From: an uncultured Amphritea sp. | Lineage (GTDB): Bacteria; Pseudomonadota; Gammaproteobacteria; Pseudomonadales; Balneatricaceae | DNA: 64,000 nt | Direction of reading: 5' to 3' | Assembly: GCF_937127095.1 (NCBI RefSeq) | Contig: NZ_CAKZLP010000075.1 | Location: 1-64,000 of the forward strand | In this document: piece by piece, positions 32,763 to 41,746 of the stretch | Numbering within the stretch: position 1 is the stretch's first letter | How the letters are laid out: the number at the start of each line of letters is the position of its first letter | Notes under the pieces: model-generated | The model's input: only the letters and a program-made list of their open reading frames with translations | Told to the model about the DNA's origin: nothing | The model's database searches: none | Made by a program: the position numbers and the translations under genes

Positions 32763-33383
32763 ATGGCCAGACGCCGTCCAGAGCGAAGCTCTCAAAAAAT
32801 CAGTTCAGGAAATCAGCAGCTGCGCATTATTGGCGGCGAATGGCGTGGCCGTAAGCTGAACTTTCCGGAAGTTGAAGGTCTCAGACCCACCCCCGACCGG
32901 GTCAGGGAAACCCTGTTCAACTGGCTGGCACTGTACATCCCCGGCGGACGCTGCCTCGACCTGTTCAGCGGCAGCGGCGCACTCGGCTTCGAAGCCCTCT
33001 CCCGCGGCGCTGCGCATGTCACCATGATCGACAACTCCTCAATGGTAATACGTCAGCTACGGCAAAACATTCAGGATCTGAAAACCCAGTCTGCAGAACT
33101 GATCACCGGTTCCGCACTCGACTGGCTGGAAAAACGCAGCAGCGACCTCGAAGTTCAGTTCGATGTTGTGTTTATCGACCCGCCCTTCCGCCAAGAACTC
33201 GCCGAGCAGTGCTGCCTGCTGCTGGAACAGAAAAGCATGCTCGCAGACAACGCCATGATCTACCTGGAAACCGAAAAAGAGCTAACCAATCCGATGGTGC
33301 CGGATAACTGGGAACTGTATCGGGAAAAAACCGCCGGACAGGTGACTTATCGGCTTTATCAAAGAGCAGGAGCGAGTAGCTAG
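32763..33383 (+). CDS. rsmD: 16S rRNA (guanine966-N2)-methyltransferase
   Basis: RsmD methylates G966 of 16S rRNA with SAM. The 206-residue protein has IIGGEWRGRKLNFPEVEGLRP in outline (about 22-42), RPTPDRVRETLFNWL, the SAM motif DLFSGSGALGFEALSRGA and the catalytic DPPF. It follows the M16-like gene and its stop codon lies inside a palindrome-rich repeat cluster. In many gammaproteobacteria rsmD is directly followed by coaD; here about 2.9 kb intervene. Confidence 0.96.
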   Translation: MARRRPERSSQKISSGNQQLRIIGGEWRGRKLNFPEVEGLRPTPDRVRETLFNWLALYIPGGRCLDLFSGSGALGFEALSRGAAHVTMIDNSSMVIRQLRQNIQDLKTQSAELITGSALDWLEKRSSDLEVQFDVVFIDPPFRQELAEQCCLLLEQKSMLADNAMIYLETEKELTNPMVPDNWELYREKTAGQVTYRLYQRAGASS

Positions 33384-33432
33384 ATCGCCGCTACGCGGCT
33401 GCTAGTAGTTAGACGGAAACTTCGTTTCCTTG
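33376..33432. repeat. CTAG-rich palindromic repeat cluster after rsmD
   Basis: Directly at the rsmD stop the sequence runs TAGCTAG, then hairpin CCGC-TAC-GCGG, then CTGCTAGTAGTTAG, then hairpin GGAAAC-TTC-GTTTCC, then TTGCTAG. A related cluster lies at 34778-34850. The hairpins may end transcription, and the pair bounds an AT-rich segment. Confidence 0.6.
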
Positions 33433-33737
33433 CTAGAAAAAGCACAGAAAAACAGCTGTTGTGGCCATTATTGGGCTATTAGGATAAAGTGAAATTCGAT
33501 GGGTAATGGGAGTACCCGTATCGTAGTCTGTGATTTTGATTAGCCTATGTAGCTCGGCTAGGCACTTAAGACAGTTCAGGCGGATATTCAGGATGAATAC
33601 CATTGATCCTATTTCCTCTCTGGGAGCCTTCGCATATTTAGTCACACATTCGCGATACTTATGACTTCTGCGATACACCTTTTAAGATGTGTCTGAATAA
33701 TAAATTGTTATATTTTTACTAAATGGATAAATACTAA
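33384..33737. other. AT-rich gap with no supported gene
   Basis: Beyond the repeat cluster I see no credible gene. A minus-strand frame of 81 codons (33433-33678) lacks a ribosome site and resembles nothing I know. Base composition is clearly lower in G+C than the neighbours. Confidence 0.5.
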
Positions 33738-33938
33738 ATGTCTGAAGAAAAACGTAAATGTCAGATCGAAGAGTATGGAGTAAGTAAAAAAGGTACTTTT
33801 ATTAAGTATGCACCTATCCAATACTACGATGAAGCAAATCAATCTTATATCGCAGAAAAGGCAATAGTAGAGCTGGATGATGGGAAAGTTGTGACAGTAG
33901 ACCCCCAATGTATTAGGTTCTGTATAAATGGAAGTTAA
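33738..33938 (+). CDS. small hypothetical protein
   Basis: This would be a 66-residue, charged, soluble protein (starts MSEEKRKCQIEEYGVSKK, ends CIRFCINGS). It has no membrane segment and three cysteines. I do not recognise a family. Codon use is AT-rich, unlike rsmD. The ribosome site is weak; a four-codon frame ends immediately before its ATG, which could couple translation. A good hairpin follows at 33970-34008, which supports transcription on this strand. Confidence 0.45.
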   Translation: MSEEKRKCQIEEYGVSKKGTFIKYAPIQYYDEANQSYIAEKAIVELDDGKVVTVDPQCIRFCINGS

Positions 33939-34302
33939 ACAACATACAAGTCAATAAACTAGGAGTGAGAATGGTTGGCTAAACTTGAGCGAAGCGAAGC
34001 CAACCATTTTTAACTTGGTATTGCAGGAGCTGGCCTCCCGAGTTATTTATGTCGAAAGATGACCTGAAACAACTCTCAGGCTGAACTGTCGTTTGCTGAA
34101 GTTGACTGAGAGTAACAGTAATTATCGATACATCTTCAACTCGATGGGTACTTTTAGAATCAATTTAACTCAGAAGAGGCACACCTCTAAAGTCCAATGA
34201 AGCATATGAATTTTTGGCGTTATTTTGGTTTATAAAGATCAGCACGTTTGTCTGCCCGCGCCTATAGACTTATTTATTATAAACAATGTAGGAAATTTGA
34301 TT
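33939..34302. other. intergenic region with a terminator-like hairpin
   Basis: AATGGTTGGC (33970-33979) and GCCAACCATT (33999-34008) form a 10-bp stem with a 19-base loop that contains GAGCGAAGCGAA, followed by TTTAA. The rest holds no frame I can support. Confidence 0.55.
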
Positions 34303-34650
34303 TTGAAAAAGTGGTTTAGTAGAACTGTATTTTTAATTTACATGGTAGTTGTTACACCGCAAGTTGCAGCTGAAGATAAATATCTAATGGATGGAAATAT
34401 GCTATATGACCGCTTAAGCAATGCATCGCAAGCAGGAAAGAATCATGGTCTGGGCTATATAGCGGGCATTATAGATTTAGCAAAATTTCAGAAAATTGAA
34501 TACCTACAATGTATTCCTTCTGGTGTTCGTAATGATCAGATGGGAGATATTGTTAAGAATTTCATTAAGGACTATCCCAAATACCGTCATGAAATAGGGG
34601 TAATATCTGTCGTAATGGCGCTAGAAACAGCTTTCCCTTGTAAGCAGTAG
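34303..34650 (+). CDS. Rap1a/Tai-type secreted protein
   Basis: This 115-residue protein begins with a signal peptide (KKWFSRTVFLIYMVVVTPQ, then VAAED as the likely cleavage region). The mature part follows the Rap1a/Tai pattern: a GNMLYDRLS start, GLGYIAGIIDLA near the middle, CIPSGVRNDQMGDIVKNFI, KDYPKYRHEIG and a final FPCKQ, with two cysteines that could pair. Rap1a proteins of Serratia are periplasmic immunity proteins against type VI amidase effectors; many homologues elsewhere are orphans. No effector gene is adjacent. The TTG start at 34303 is chosen for its AGGAAA site eight bases upstream and because it gives a clean signal peptide. DNA is AT-rich, which suggests acquisition. Confidence 0.7.
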   Translation: MKKWFSRTVFLIYMVVVTPQVAAEDKYLMDGNMLYDRLSNASQAGKNHGLGYIAGIIDLAKFQKIEYLQCIPSGVRNDQMGDIVKNFIKDYPKYRHEIGVISVVMALETAFPCKQ

Positions 34651-34777
34651 ATAATCCATATCTATCTACTTTATGTCGAAACCAGACCTTCCATACACTT
34701 CATTCAATATGCAATTTCAGGCCTGGCCTTTTTGCTCTTCTCACAAATTCCCGCCCCCATAAAACCCGCTTCAAGCC

Positions 34778-34850
34778 TCCGCGCTAACGGAGGCTCTGAC
34801 TAGCCACTAGCAGTCGCGAAGCGACGTTCTAGCAACTAGCCACTAAAGAG
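34778..34850. repeat. CTAG-rich palindromic repeat cluster next to M48 gene
   Basis: The stretch contains hairpin CCTCCG-CGCTAA-CGGAGG, then ACTAGCCACTAGCAG, then GTCGC-GAA-GCGAC, then CTAGCAACTAGCCACTA, ending at the M48 stop codon. It resembles, in inverse orientation, the cluster at 33376-33432 next to the rsmD stop. Confidence 0.6.
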
Positions 34851-36113
34851 CTACCTCGCCGGCACTGCATCATCAACATAATACCGAGCCTTCATCTTCT
34901 CGATCTGCTTCAGCGTGGTGCCGTCGTTGGTTTTGAAGGTGAGGTCGAAGCGCTGGCCCGGACGGACGATGCCGGGTTGATGGGCGACGTAGCGGTATAT
35001 CTTTCCGCCACTGTCCTGGGCCATAAAGCCCATGATCACGCCTTTGAGCGGCAGGTTGCCGGAATAGCGCCAGCGGGTGGTCCAGCTTTTGTCGCTCGCG
35101 CGGCGCTGTTGTTCCAGTTTCATGTAGCTTTCCACGGCTTTGACAAACTGGGCATACTGAGCCTGTCGTACCGCTTCCTGTTTCGCTTGTTGGTGACCAA
35201 CATAGGCGCCCAGCGCGGTGGAGAGAATGGCGGAAACGCCGCCGCCTTCACCGGCAGTGGCGGCATCCTGGTTTTCCCGTTTTTGCCACAGGCTGTTATT
35301 GTCTAGCAGGGCTGCTGAATTGGGGTTGATCCGGCCCGGCTGGTAATATTGTTTTACCCGGTCAGCCAGCGCCTTTGTCTCTGCTGCACGCTCGGCATTT
35401 ACCGGGTGATCGTGGGCAAACAGGCTGCGGGCGTTACCCTCCTGTCTCAGCTGTCGCTGCCAGATGCCGGTGGCGGCATAGGGATCATAGCCTGCCAGTG
35501 CCGCGTATAGCACGCCGATACGATCCGCTTCCCGCTCCAGTTCATGGGTGTAAGCTGCCTGATAGCCGTCCTTACGCGCAGCGCTGGAGGCCAGCAGACT
35601 AATCTGCTGCGTTGTCTGTCGCTCACCCACATGGTTAGCCACGGTATGGGCGATCTCATGGCCGACAACCGCCGCCACCTCGGCATCATTGAGCTGTTGC
35701 ATCAGCCCGCGGTGGACGACGATATAAGTGCCTCCGGTGGTGAACGCGTTAAAGGTGTCACGGTCGATCAGTATCGGCTGCCAGCGCTCCTGACTCAGGT
35801 GACTGACCTGATGTATACGATCAAAAATCCGCACCAGACGCTGGTACTGTTTACGATCAAGCGCGGCATCAAGCTTCCGGCCCGCTTTCTTCTCCTCAGC
35901 CAGTAGCTGTTCAACCGCGGCATTGCCCTGGCGTATCTGGGCACTGCGGTCAGCCGCGCTGAGGGTTCGTTGGCCGGTCACCCGGTCAGTTTCTGTTATC
36001 GACTCAGCCACGTCATACAACCCTTTATCAATATTCTGCAGAGTTTGGCAGCCACTCAACAGGGCGACACTGAGCACCATTAGCAGCAGAGCTAAGCGTT
36101 GTTTTACTATCAT
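34851..36113 (-). CDS. M48-family metallopeptidase lipoprotein
   Basis: This 420-residue protein starts with a lipoprotein signal ending in the lipobox LLSGC. The peptidase domain has the zinc motif HEIAH (in VVGHEIAHTVANH) and the third ligand in ELEREADRIG, both intact. The C-terminal third (about 270-420) has no domain I can name. Related proteins such as LoiP and BepA work in outer-membrane protein quality control. The ATG at 36113 has AAGGTGA five bases upstream; a frame starting at 36128 is less likely. It stands alone, tail to tail with the AT-rich insertion. Confidence 0.88.
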   Translation of the reverse strand: MIVKQRLALLLMVLSVALLSGCQTLQNIDKGLYDVAESITETDRVTGQRTLSAADRSAQIRQGNAAVEQLLAEEKKAGRKLDAALDRKQYQRLVRIFDRIHQVSHLSQERWQPILIDRDTFNAFTTGGTYIVVHRGLMQQLNDAEVAAVVGHEIAHTVANHVGERQTTQQISLLASSAARKDGYQAAYTHELEREADRIGVLYAALAGYDPYAATGIWQRQLRQEGNARSLFAHDHPVNAERAAETKALADRVKQYYQPGRINPNSAALLDNNSLWQKRENQDAATAGEGGGVSAILSTALGAYVGHQQAKQEAVRQAQYAQFVKAVESYMKLEQQRRASDKSWTTRWRYSGNLPLKGVIMGFMAQDSGGKIYRYVAHQPGIVRPGQRFDLTFKTNDGTTLKQIEKMKARYYVDDAVPAR

Positions 36114-36299
36114 CCGATCACCTTTCATTCGTCCATCTCAACCAATATATTCTATATTATTATTAAAATAATTTTTCTTATAACCACCAAAGATCAATAC
36201 ATTCCATTATTGTATTTGTGATAGCCTAGCAATTCAGCTAATATCGCGCACTTGCGGATTTGCTAATATTCATTCAAGCAGAGTAGACGTGAACTCATA

Positions 36300-36779
36300 A
36301 TGAACATTGCAGTATACCCGGGTACATTTGACCCTATAACAAATGGCCACGCCGATCTGGTTGAACGTGCATCCAAGCTGTTCGATAAAGTTGTTGTAGC
36401 CATTGCATCCAGCCCCAATAAAGAACCACTACTGCGGCTGGAAGAGCGGGTTAGATTGGTAGAAACGGTAACATCGCATCTGGATAATATCGAAGTGATC
36501 GGCTTCGATTGCTTATTGGCCGAGCTGGTTCGTCAGCAGAATGCTAATATCATCCTGCGCGGTCTGCGTGCTGTTTCAGACTTCGAGTATGAGTTTCAGC
36601 TTGCCAATATGAACCGCAAGCTAGCGCCGAAGACAGAGAGCATCTTTCTGACGCCGGCGGAGCACCTGTCCTTTATTTCATCGACGCTGATTCGTGAAAT
36701 CGCGAGTCTGGGCGGTGATGTAGAACAATTTGTGCATCCTTCAGTCAATAAAGTACTGAAAGATCATTTCGGACGCTAA
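36300..36779 (+). CDS. coaD: pantetheine-phosphate adenylyltransferase
   Basis: CoaD makes dephospho-CoA from 4'-phosphopantetheine and ATP. The 159-residue protein has YPGTFDPITNGHADLVERA (the TxGH-type nucleotide motif), the RGLRAVSDFEYE substrate loop and the ISSTLIREIA motif near 126-135. Length is standard. It is followed by the ferredoxin gene with a 35-bp gap, as in many gammaproteobacteria. Confidence 0.97.
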   Translation: MNIAVYPGTFDPITNGHADLVERASKLFDKVVVAIASSPNKEPLLRLEERVRLVETVTSHLDNIEVIGFDCLLAELVRQQNANIILRGLRAVSDFEYEFQLANMNRKLAPKTESIFLTPAEHLSFISSTLIREIASLGGDVEQFVHPSVNKVLKDHFGR

Positions 36780-36814
36780 TTTTCAAGTAATTACGAGTCA
36801 GTGAGGTAGCCACA

Positions 36815-37063
36815 ATGGCATTAATTATCACAGATGAATGCATTAACTGTGACGTATGTGAGCCGGAATGCCCTAACGAGGCGATTGCTCCCGGTGATGA
36901 GATCTATGAGATCAACCCTTCAAAATGTACTGAGTGTGTCGGTCACTATGACACGCCGCAGTGTGTTGAAGTGTGTCCGGTAGACTGTATCCCTAAAGAT
37001 CCGGATCACGTTGAAAACGAAGATCAGCTAATGGAGAAATACCATAAGCTAACCGGTAAGTAA
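36815..37063 (+). CDS. YfhL-type 2[4Fe-4S] ferredoxin
   Basis: This 82-residue ferredoxin has two cluster motifs: CINCDVCEPECP and CTECVGHYDTPQCVEVCP. The eight- to nine-residue insertion inside the second motif (VGHYDTPQ) and the C-terminal extension are marks of the YfhL/Allochromatium type with unusually low potentials. It is an electron carrier with no fixed partner known from context. A strong terminator follows. Confidence 0.93.
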   Translation: MALIITDECINCDVCEPECPNEAIAPGDEIYEINPSKCTECVGHYDTPQCVEVCPVDCIPKDPDHVENEDQLMEKYHKLTGK

Positions 37064-37080
37064 GTACTTACATTGGTTAT

Positions 37081-37107
37081 AAAAGCAGGCTTCGGCCTGC
37101 TTTTTTT
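37081..37107 (+). terminator. terminator after ferredoxin gene
   Basis: AAAAGCAGGC (37081-37090), loop TTCG, GCCTGCTTTT (37095-37104) and further T residues. The stem is perfect and the UUCG-type loop is highly stable. Confidence 0.95.
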
Positions 37108-37140
37108 ATGGCTGATATTTCTCGTTCCGGTCTTTACCGT

Positions 37141-37653
37141 TCAGAGTGTCAGCTGCAGGGTATTCAAACCGTAACGCTGATCGATTAACCGGCCAATCGC
37201 CGTGCCGCCCACCGCCAGGTGGTAGGCGTACTGCATATGCAGGCAGCGGACTTTATCCCAGTGGCGAATGCCGCCGATGCCATACTGACTGAACAGCGCG
37301 GTAAAACCCAGCTCATCAATACGCTGCCGGTCGCTATCAGCCATCAGCTGCCAGCGCAGATCAACATAGCGTTGCTGGTCGGCCAGATGTGCCGCACGCA
37401 GCTCATCGTCGGTTTCCAGTTGCTGCTCTATCCGTTTTACCTCGCCGCCGGTTTCGATCTCTGCAATCGCCTGATAAAGATCTTTGGAACTCAGCCAGTA
37501 CAGCGTCGGGAAAGGCTGATCATCCACCAGCGAGCGCATCTGCAGTACTGCGGGGATGCCCTGTTCATTCTGCCAGGCTATATCTACCAGTCCGCGGGGT
37601 TTACGGCCCAGCTGTTGTTCGATCAGTTCACGTTGGTGTGCAGAGACTGACAT
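37141..37653 (-). CDS. DUF501 domain protein
   Basis: This 170-residue soluble protein matches the DUF501 pattern: QLGRKPRGLVDIAWQNEQG near the start, FPTLYWLSSKDLY near 48-60, and GIGGIRHWDKVRCLHMQYAYHLA near 125-147. The function of the family is unknown. It overlaps the desuccinylase-like gene by one base and is probably translated with it. Confidence 0.9.
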   Translation of the reverse strand: MSVSAHQRELIEQQLGRKPRGLVDIAWQNEQGIPAVLQMRSLVDDQPFPTLYWLSSKDLYQAIAEIETGGEVKRIEQQLETDDELRAAHLADQQRYVDLRWQLMADSDRQRIDELGFTALFSQYGIGGIRHWDKVRCLHMQYAYHLAVGGTAIGRLIDQRYGLNTLQLTL

Positions 37654-38672
37654 TAAAGCTCCTGTTCCTGTTTTCCGTGTTGTTTCTGACCCGCTGCAGA
37701 ACGATCCAAACGCTCGGCCAGGGTAACCACCTCTTCACCGGCAACCGGCACTCTGGCGGGCATAATCAGGGCGCAGTTATCGAATGGCGCGGCGATCAGC
37801 TCCTGATCATCGGTGGCGATCAGTTCGCCCTTGTTATACTGCTCAAAACCTCTGACCGACTCAGCAAAACGAAACTGTTCGCTCTGCGCCGTTAACACCG
37901 TGTCGATACGGTAATGGCCCGCACTGCTATCCGGCTGGTAGCCCCATTCAGGCAGTTCAACCGCAGGGTCAAGCATGCCATGCAGCGCGATAAAGCGTAG
38001 AGTGACCGCCAGCGCCTGAGCCGTAGTTGCTTTGGCAAAATGCTGACCGCACTCGGCCACCAGAGACACGCCGCCATCGGTGTTCTGTTCATGTTCAGAG
38101 ATCAGGATACCAGGGTGATAACTGCCCAGATCATACAGCAGATGTGGGAACGGGAACCCCAGCTGATCAGCAAAATCACGATTAGATGAGGTCTGGGGAT
38201 AGATCAGCATCGGCGCTACGGCAAAGGTGGTGGAGTGCAGGTCCAGCAGGCTATCGGCATTTTCAACAAATGGCAGCAAAGCCACGGCACGCCGTGTTTC
38301 AAGGCTATTCGGGCAGGTCAGCCGGGAGGGCAGCCAGATACGATTCATATCCTCATCGAGACAGCGACTGGCAAACGGTCGCTGAGGATCGAAGGTTTTA
38401 TAGGCATCAACATTAGCAAAGATCAGCGTCAGCGCGCCTTTCAGCGGCCGGATATTGTTTTCCAGCAGCCACAGCAGGGCGTTCGCGCCACAGATCTCAT
38501 TGCCGTGGGTGAGTGCCTGAATCACCAGTTCTGGCCCTTGCTGGCCTGAATCCAGCCGATGTACATAATCAACCCCGCAGTTACCCTGCTGCCAGGCACT
38601 CAGATCCCGGGGCAGTAACTCTATAGGGGCATCAGATTCGGCAATGGAAAACCGGCACGGTGGAACAGACAT
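37653..38672 (-). CDS. succinylglutamate desuccinylase/aspartoacylase-family protein
   Basis: This 339-residue zinc carboxypeptidase-like protein has the ligand motif THGNEICGANAL (His and Glu, about 55-66), the arginine-binding block, DLHSTTFAV with the third ligand nearby, and VAECGQHF with the catalytic Glu. Members remove acyl groups from amino acids or other small molecules; the substrate here is not clear and there are no ast genes around. It is coupled to the DUF501 gene. Confidence 0.87.
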   Translation of the reverse strand: MSVPPCRFSIAESDAPIELLPRDLSAWQQGNCGVDYVHRLDSGQQGPELVIQALTHGNEICGANALLWLLENNIRPLKGALTLIFANVDAYKTFDPQRPFASRCLDEDMNRIWLPSRLTCPNSLETRRAVALLPFVENADSLLDLHSTTFAVAPMLIYPQTSSNRDFADQLGFPFPHLLYDLGSYHPGILISEHEQNTDGGVSLVAECGQHFAKATTAQALAVTLRFIALHGMLDPAVELPEWGYQPDSSAGHYRIDTVLTAQSEQFRFAESVRGFEQYNKGELIATDDQELIAAPFDNCALIMPARVPVAGEEVVTLAERLDRSAAGQKQHGKQEQEL

Positions 38673-38701
38673 AGAAATTCAGATACCTGATAATTAAAGA
38701 T

Positions 38702-40783
38702 TTAAACGCTGGCGTACTGCTCATCCCGTCCCAGCCAGCGATGAATAATCGCATCACTCAGCTGCGGGTCAGTGGCGATCTGACTGGCGACCTGTTTCAC
38801 CCGGGTCAGCAGATCAGCATCCCGCTGCAGATCGGCAACTTTAAACGACATCATACCGGTCTGTCGGGTGCCCAGCACCTCACCCGGACCACGCAGCTCC
38901 AGATCTTTTTCTGCGATACGAAAACCATCGGTGGTTTCGCGCATCACCGCCAGCCGCTCACGGCCCTGCTGCGACAGCGGCGCATGATACATCAACAGAC
39001 AGAAACTCTCGACCGATCCCCGGCCCACCCGACCCCGTAGCTGATGCAGCTGGGCCAGGCCCAGGCGTTCCGGGTTTTCAATAATCATCACCGATGCGTT
39101 GGGCACATCAACGCCCACCTCAATCACCGTGGTGGCCACCAGCAGATCCAGCTCGGCGGCTTTATAACTGGCCATAATGTCAGCTTTCTCCGCGGGTTTC
39201 ATCCGGCCGTGGATCAAACCGATACGCAGTTCAGTCAGCGCTTCACGCAGCTCTTCAGCGGTCACCTCGGCGGCCTGACACTGCAGCGCTTCCGATTCCT
39301 CGATCAAAGTGCAAACCCAATAGACCTGCCGCCCCTGACCACAGGCATCACGCACCCGCTGCACAACCTCGGGACGCCGCTGATCGGAGATCACCACCGT
39401 ATTGACCGGCGTACGCCCCGGAGGCAGCTCATCGATGATGGAGCAGTCCAGATCCGCATAGGCACTCATCGTCAGGGTGCGGGGGATCGGCGTAGCGGTC
39501 ATTATCAACTGATGGGGAGCACGATGATCGGTGCGGCCTTTCTCCCGCAACGCCAGCCGCTGATGCACCCCGAAACGGTGCTGTTCATCGACCACCACCA
39601 GTCCAAGATTGGCAAAGTTTACCCCGTCCTGAAACAGCGCATGGGTACCGACGACCACCTGCGCTGAACCATCTCCGATCACATCAAGCTGGGCCTGCCG
39701 TTTCTTACCTTTCAGCTTGCCCGCCAGCCAGGCGACTTGCAGCCCTAGCGGCTCCAGCCAGTTGCTGAAGTTGATAAAATGTTGTTCTGCGAGGATCTCA
39801 GTCGGCGCCATCACCGCCGCCTGAAAGCCCCCTTCAACCGCTTGCAGCGCCGCCAGGGCCGCGACCACCGTTTTACCGGAACCAACATCACCCTGTACCA
39901 GCCGCAACATAGGATAGGGCTGGCTCAGATCCGCAGCGATCTCCTGGCTGACACGCTGTTGCGCACCGGTCAACGGGAAAGGTAGCTGCAGCAAAAACTG
40001 ATCCCGATAGTGGGTGGTGGTTGCCAGTTGCGGCGCACCTGACTGGCGGGTGCGTTGCCGCAGCTTCAGCAGCGATAGATGATGTGCCAGCAACTCTTCA
40101 AATGCCAGTCGCCGCTGGGCCGGGTGATAACCGTCGAGCAACTGTTCCTGATCCGCATCCACAGGGGGACGGTGCAGGTAGTTCACCGCATCATTCAGCG
40201 GCGGTAAGCGCCACTGCTGCCGCAGGTTTTCCGGAATCAGTTCTGTCAGGGAGCCGTTCGCCAGATAGGCCAGTGCGCCATCGGTCAGCGCTCGCAGGCG
40301 GGCCTGGTTTAGCCCCTCAGTGGTAGGATAGATCGGCGTTAGCGACTCCTCAACCGGAGTAATGACCGTATCATCCACCCGTCGATATTCGGGATGGTAG
40401 ATCTCCAGACCACTGGCACCGGTGCGTACTTCGCCAAAACAGCGAATCCGTGTACCGGTTTTCAGATTATTTTTCTGCGCGGCGGAGAAATGAAAAAACC
40501 GCAGGGTGATCGTGCCAGTGCCATCCTGTAGACGGCAGACAAGACTGCGGCGTCGCCCCATGGCGATATCCGCACCTTTCACCTCCCCCTCAATAACGCC
40601 CTCATCACCGGGTCGCAAGCCGCCAATCGGCATGATGCGGGTGCGATCCTGATAGCGCAACGGCAGGTGAAACAGCAGATCCTGCAGGGTGTAGATCTCT
40701 AGTTTTTCCAGCTTTAACTGTAACGCGGCCCCAACCCCTTTGAGTTCGGTGACCGGCAGTTGCGCCAGGGCAGGTCCGTTCAT
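38702..40783 (-). CDS. recG: ATP-dependent DNA helicase RecG
   Basis: RecG reverses stalled forks and branch-migrates Holliday junctions. The 693-residue protein has an N-terminal wedge/OB domain (about 1-180), Walker A GDVGSGKTVVAALAAL (about 295-310), motif II DEQHRFGV, motif III TATPIPRTL, and motifs V-VI near VGVDVPNASVM and QLRGRVGRG. Length matches E. coli (693). It starts two bases after the oxyR stop, so the genes are closely coupled. Confidence 0.98.
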   Translation of the reverse strand: MNGPALAQLPVTELKGVGAALQLKLEKLEIYTLQDLLFHLPLRYQDRTRIMPIGGLRPGDEGVIEGEVKGADIAMGRRRSLVCRLQDGTGTITLRFFHFSAAQKNNLKTGTRIRCFGEVRTGASGLEIYHPEYRRVDDTVITPVEESLTPIYPTTEGLNQARLRALTDGALAYLANGSLTELIPENLRQQWRLPPLNDAVNYLHRPPVDADQEQLLDGYHPAQRRLAFEELLAHHLSLLKLRQRTRQSGAPQLATTTHYRDQFLLQLPFPLTGAQQRVSQEIAADLSQPYPMLRLVQGDVGSGKTVVAALAALQAVEGGFQAAVMAPTEILAEQHFINFSNWLEPLGLQVAWLAGKLKGKKRQAQLDVIGDGSAQVVVGTHALFQDGVNFANLGLVVVDEQHRFGVHQRLALREKGRTDHRAPHQLIMTATPIPRTLTMSAYADLDCSIIDELPPGRTPVNTVVISDQRRPEVVQRVRDACGQGRQVYWVCTLIEESEALQCQAAEVTAEELREALTELRIGLIHGRMKPAEKADIMASYKAAELDLLVATTVIEVGVDVPNASVMIIENPERLGLAQLHQLRGRVGRGSVESFCLLMYHAPLSQQGRERLAVMRETTDGFRIAEKDLELRGPGEVLGTRQTGMMSFKVADLQRDADLLTRVKQVASQIATDPQLSDAIIHRWLGRDEQYASV

Positions 40784-40784
40784 A

Positions 40785-41693
40785 TCAGTGTTTGTTATCC
40801 GCTACCGGACAGCTATTGAGCGCTTCTATCAGCAGGTCAATCGCCTGAGGTCTGGGGAAACTGGCACGCCAGGCCAGTCCAACGCTACGCACCGGCGCAG
40901 GCGCTTTAAACGGTTTGGTCACCACCATATCTGACTGGTAATAGCCCCCGGTGGCTGATTTCGGAATCACGCTGGCACCCAGCCCCGAGGCGACCATCAT
41001 GCGAATCGTTTCCAGTGAGCTGCCTTCGGTAATGGTATGTCTATCGGATGAATGGCCGGAGATCGCCGGGCAGGCTTCCAGCACCTGATCACGAAAGCAG
41101 TGCCCCTCACCCAGCAGTAACAGATCCTGTTCATGCAGGGTCTGACTATCGATCTGCTCTTTTCCTGCCAGCGGATGGTCCTTCGGCAGCAGCATCATGA
41201 ACGGTTCATCATAGAGCGGCCGGGTAAGGATATCCGGCTCATCGAATGGCAGCGCGACAATAATCGCGTCCAGCTCACCATTGCGAATTTTGGGCCGCAG
41301 GTTTTCGGTAAAATTCTCTTCGATGTAGAGTGGCATTTTCGGTGCCCGCTTCTGCAACTCAGGCACCAGCTGCGGAAACAGGTAGGGGCCGATGGTATAG
41401 ATAGCCCCCACCCGCAGCGGACTGGCCAGCTGATCTTTGCCCTCCTGAGCCAGGTCTTTGATCGACTCTGCCTGCTCCAGCACCGTCTGTGCCTGACGTA
41501 CAACCTTCTGCCCTACCGGTGTTACCCGAACCGCATGTTTACTGCGTTCGAACAGCGCCGTCCCCAGTTCATCCTCCAGCTTTTTAACCGCGATGCTTAG
41601 CGTCGGCTGACTGACAAAACAGCGCTCAGCGGCACGGCCAAAATGTTGTTCCTGGGCCAGGGTAACAATGTAACGTAACTCAGTAAGAGTCAT
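40785..41693 (-). CDS. oxyR: hydrogen peroxide-sensing regulator OxyR
   Basis: OxyR is the LysR-type activator of peroxide defence. The 302-residue form starting at MTLTELRYIVTLAQEQHFG has its two redox cysteines at exactly 199 and 208 (GHCFRDQVLEAC), the same numbers as in E. coli, which supports both the identity and the chosen start at 41693. A longer frame from 41762 has no supporting ribosome site. The N-terminal helix-turn-helix (about 17-40) is typical. It is divergent from the SDR-type gene and directly upstream of recG. Confidence 0.97.
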   Translation of the reverse strand: MTLTELRYIVTLAQEQHFGRAAERCFVSQPTLSIAVKKLEDELGTALFERSKHAVRVTPVGQKVVRQAQTVLEQAESIKDLAQEGKDQLASPLRVGAIYTIGPYLFPQLVPELQKRAPKMPLYIEENFTENLRPKIRNGELDAIIVALPFDEPDILTRPLYDEPFMMLLPKDHPLAGKEQIDSQTLHEQDLLLLGEGHCFRDQVLEACPAISGHSSDRHTITEGSSLETIRMMVASGLGASVIPKSATGGYYQSDMVVTKPFKAPAPVRSVGLAWRASFPRPQAIDLLIEALNSCPVADNKH

Positions 41694-41746
41694 ACGAGGC
41701 TTTCCTTTGTTATGATACTGACTCAACCTGAAACAGGAAAAGTACT

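Noticed and set aside
33433..33678. 81-codon minus-strand frame in the AT-rich gap after rsmD.
   Set aside because: No ribosome site, no recognisable domain, and odd composition; likely a chance open frame.
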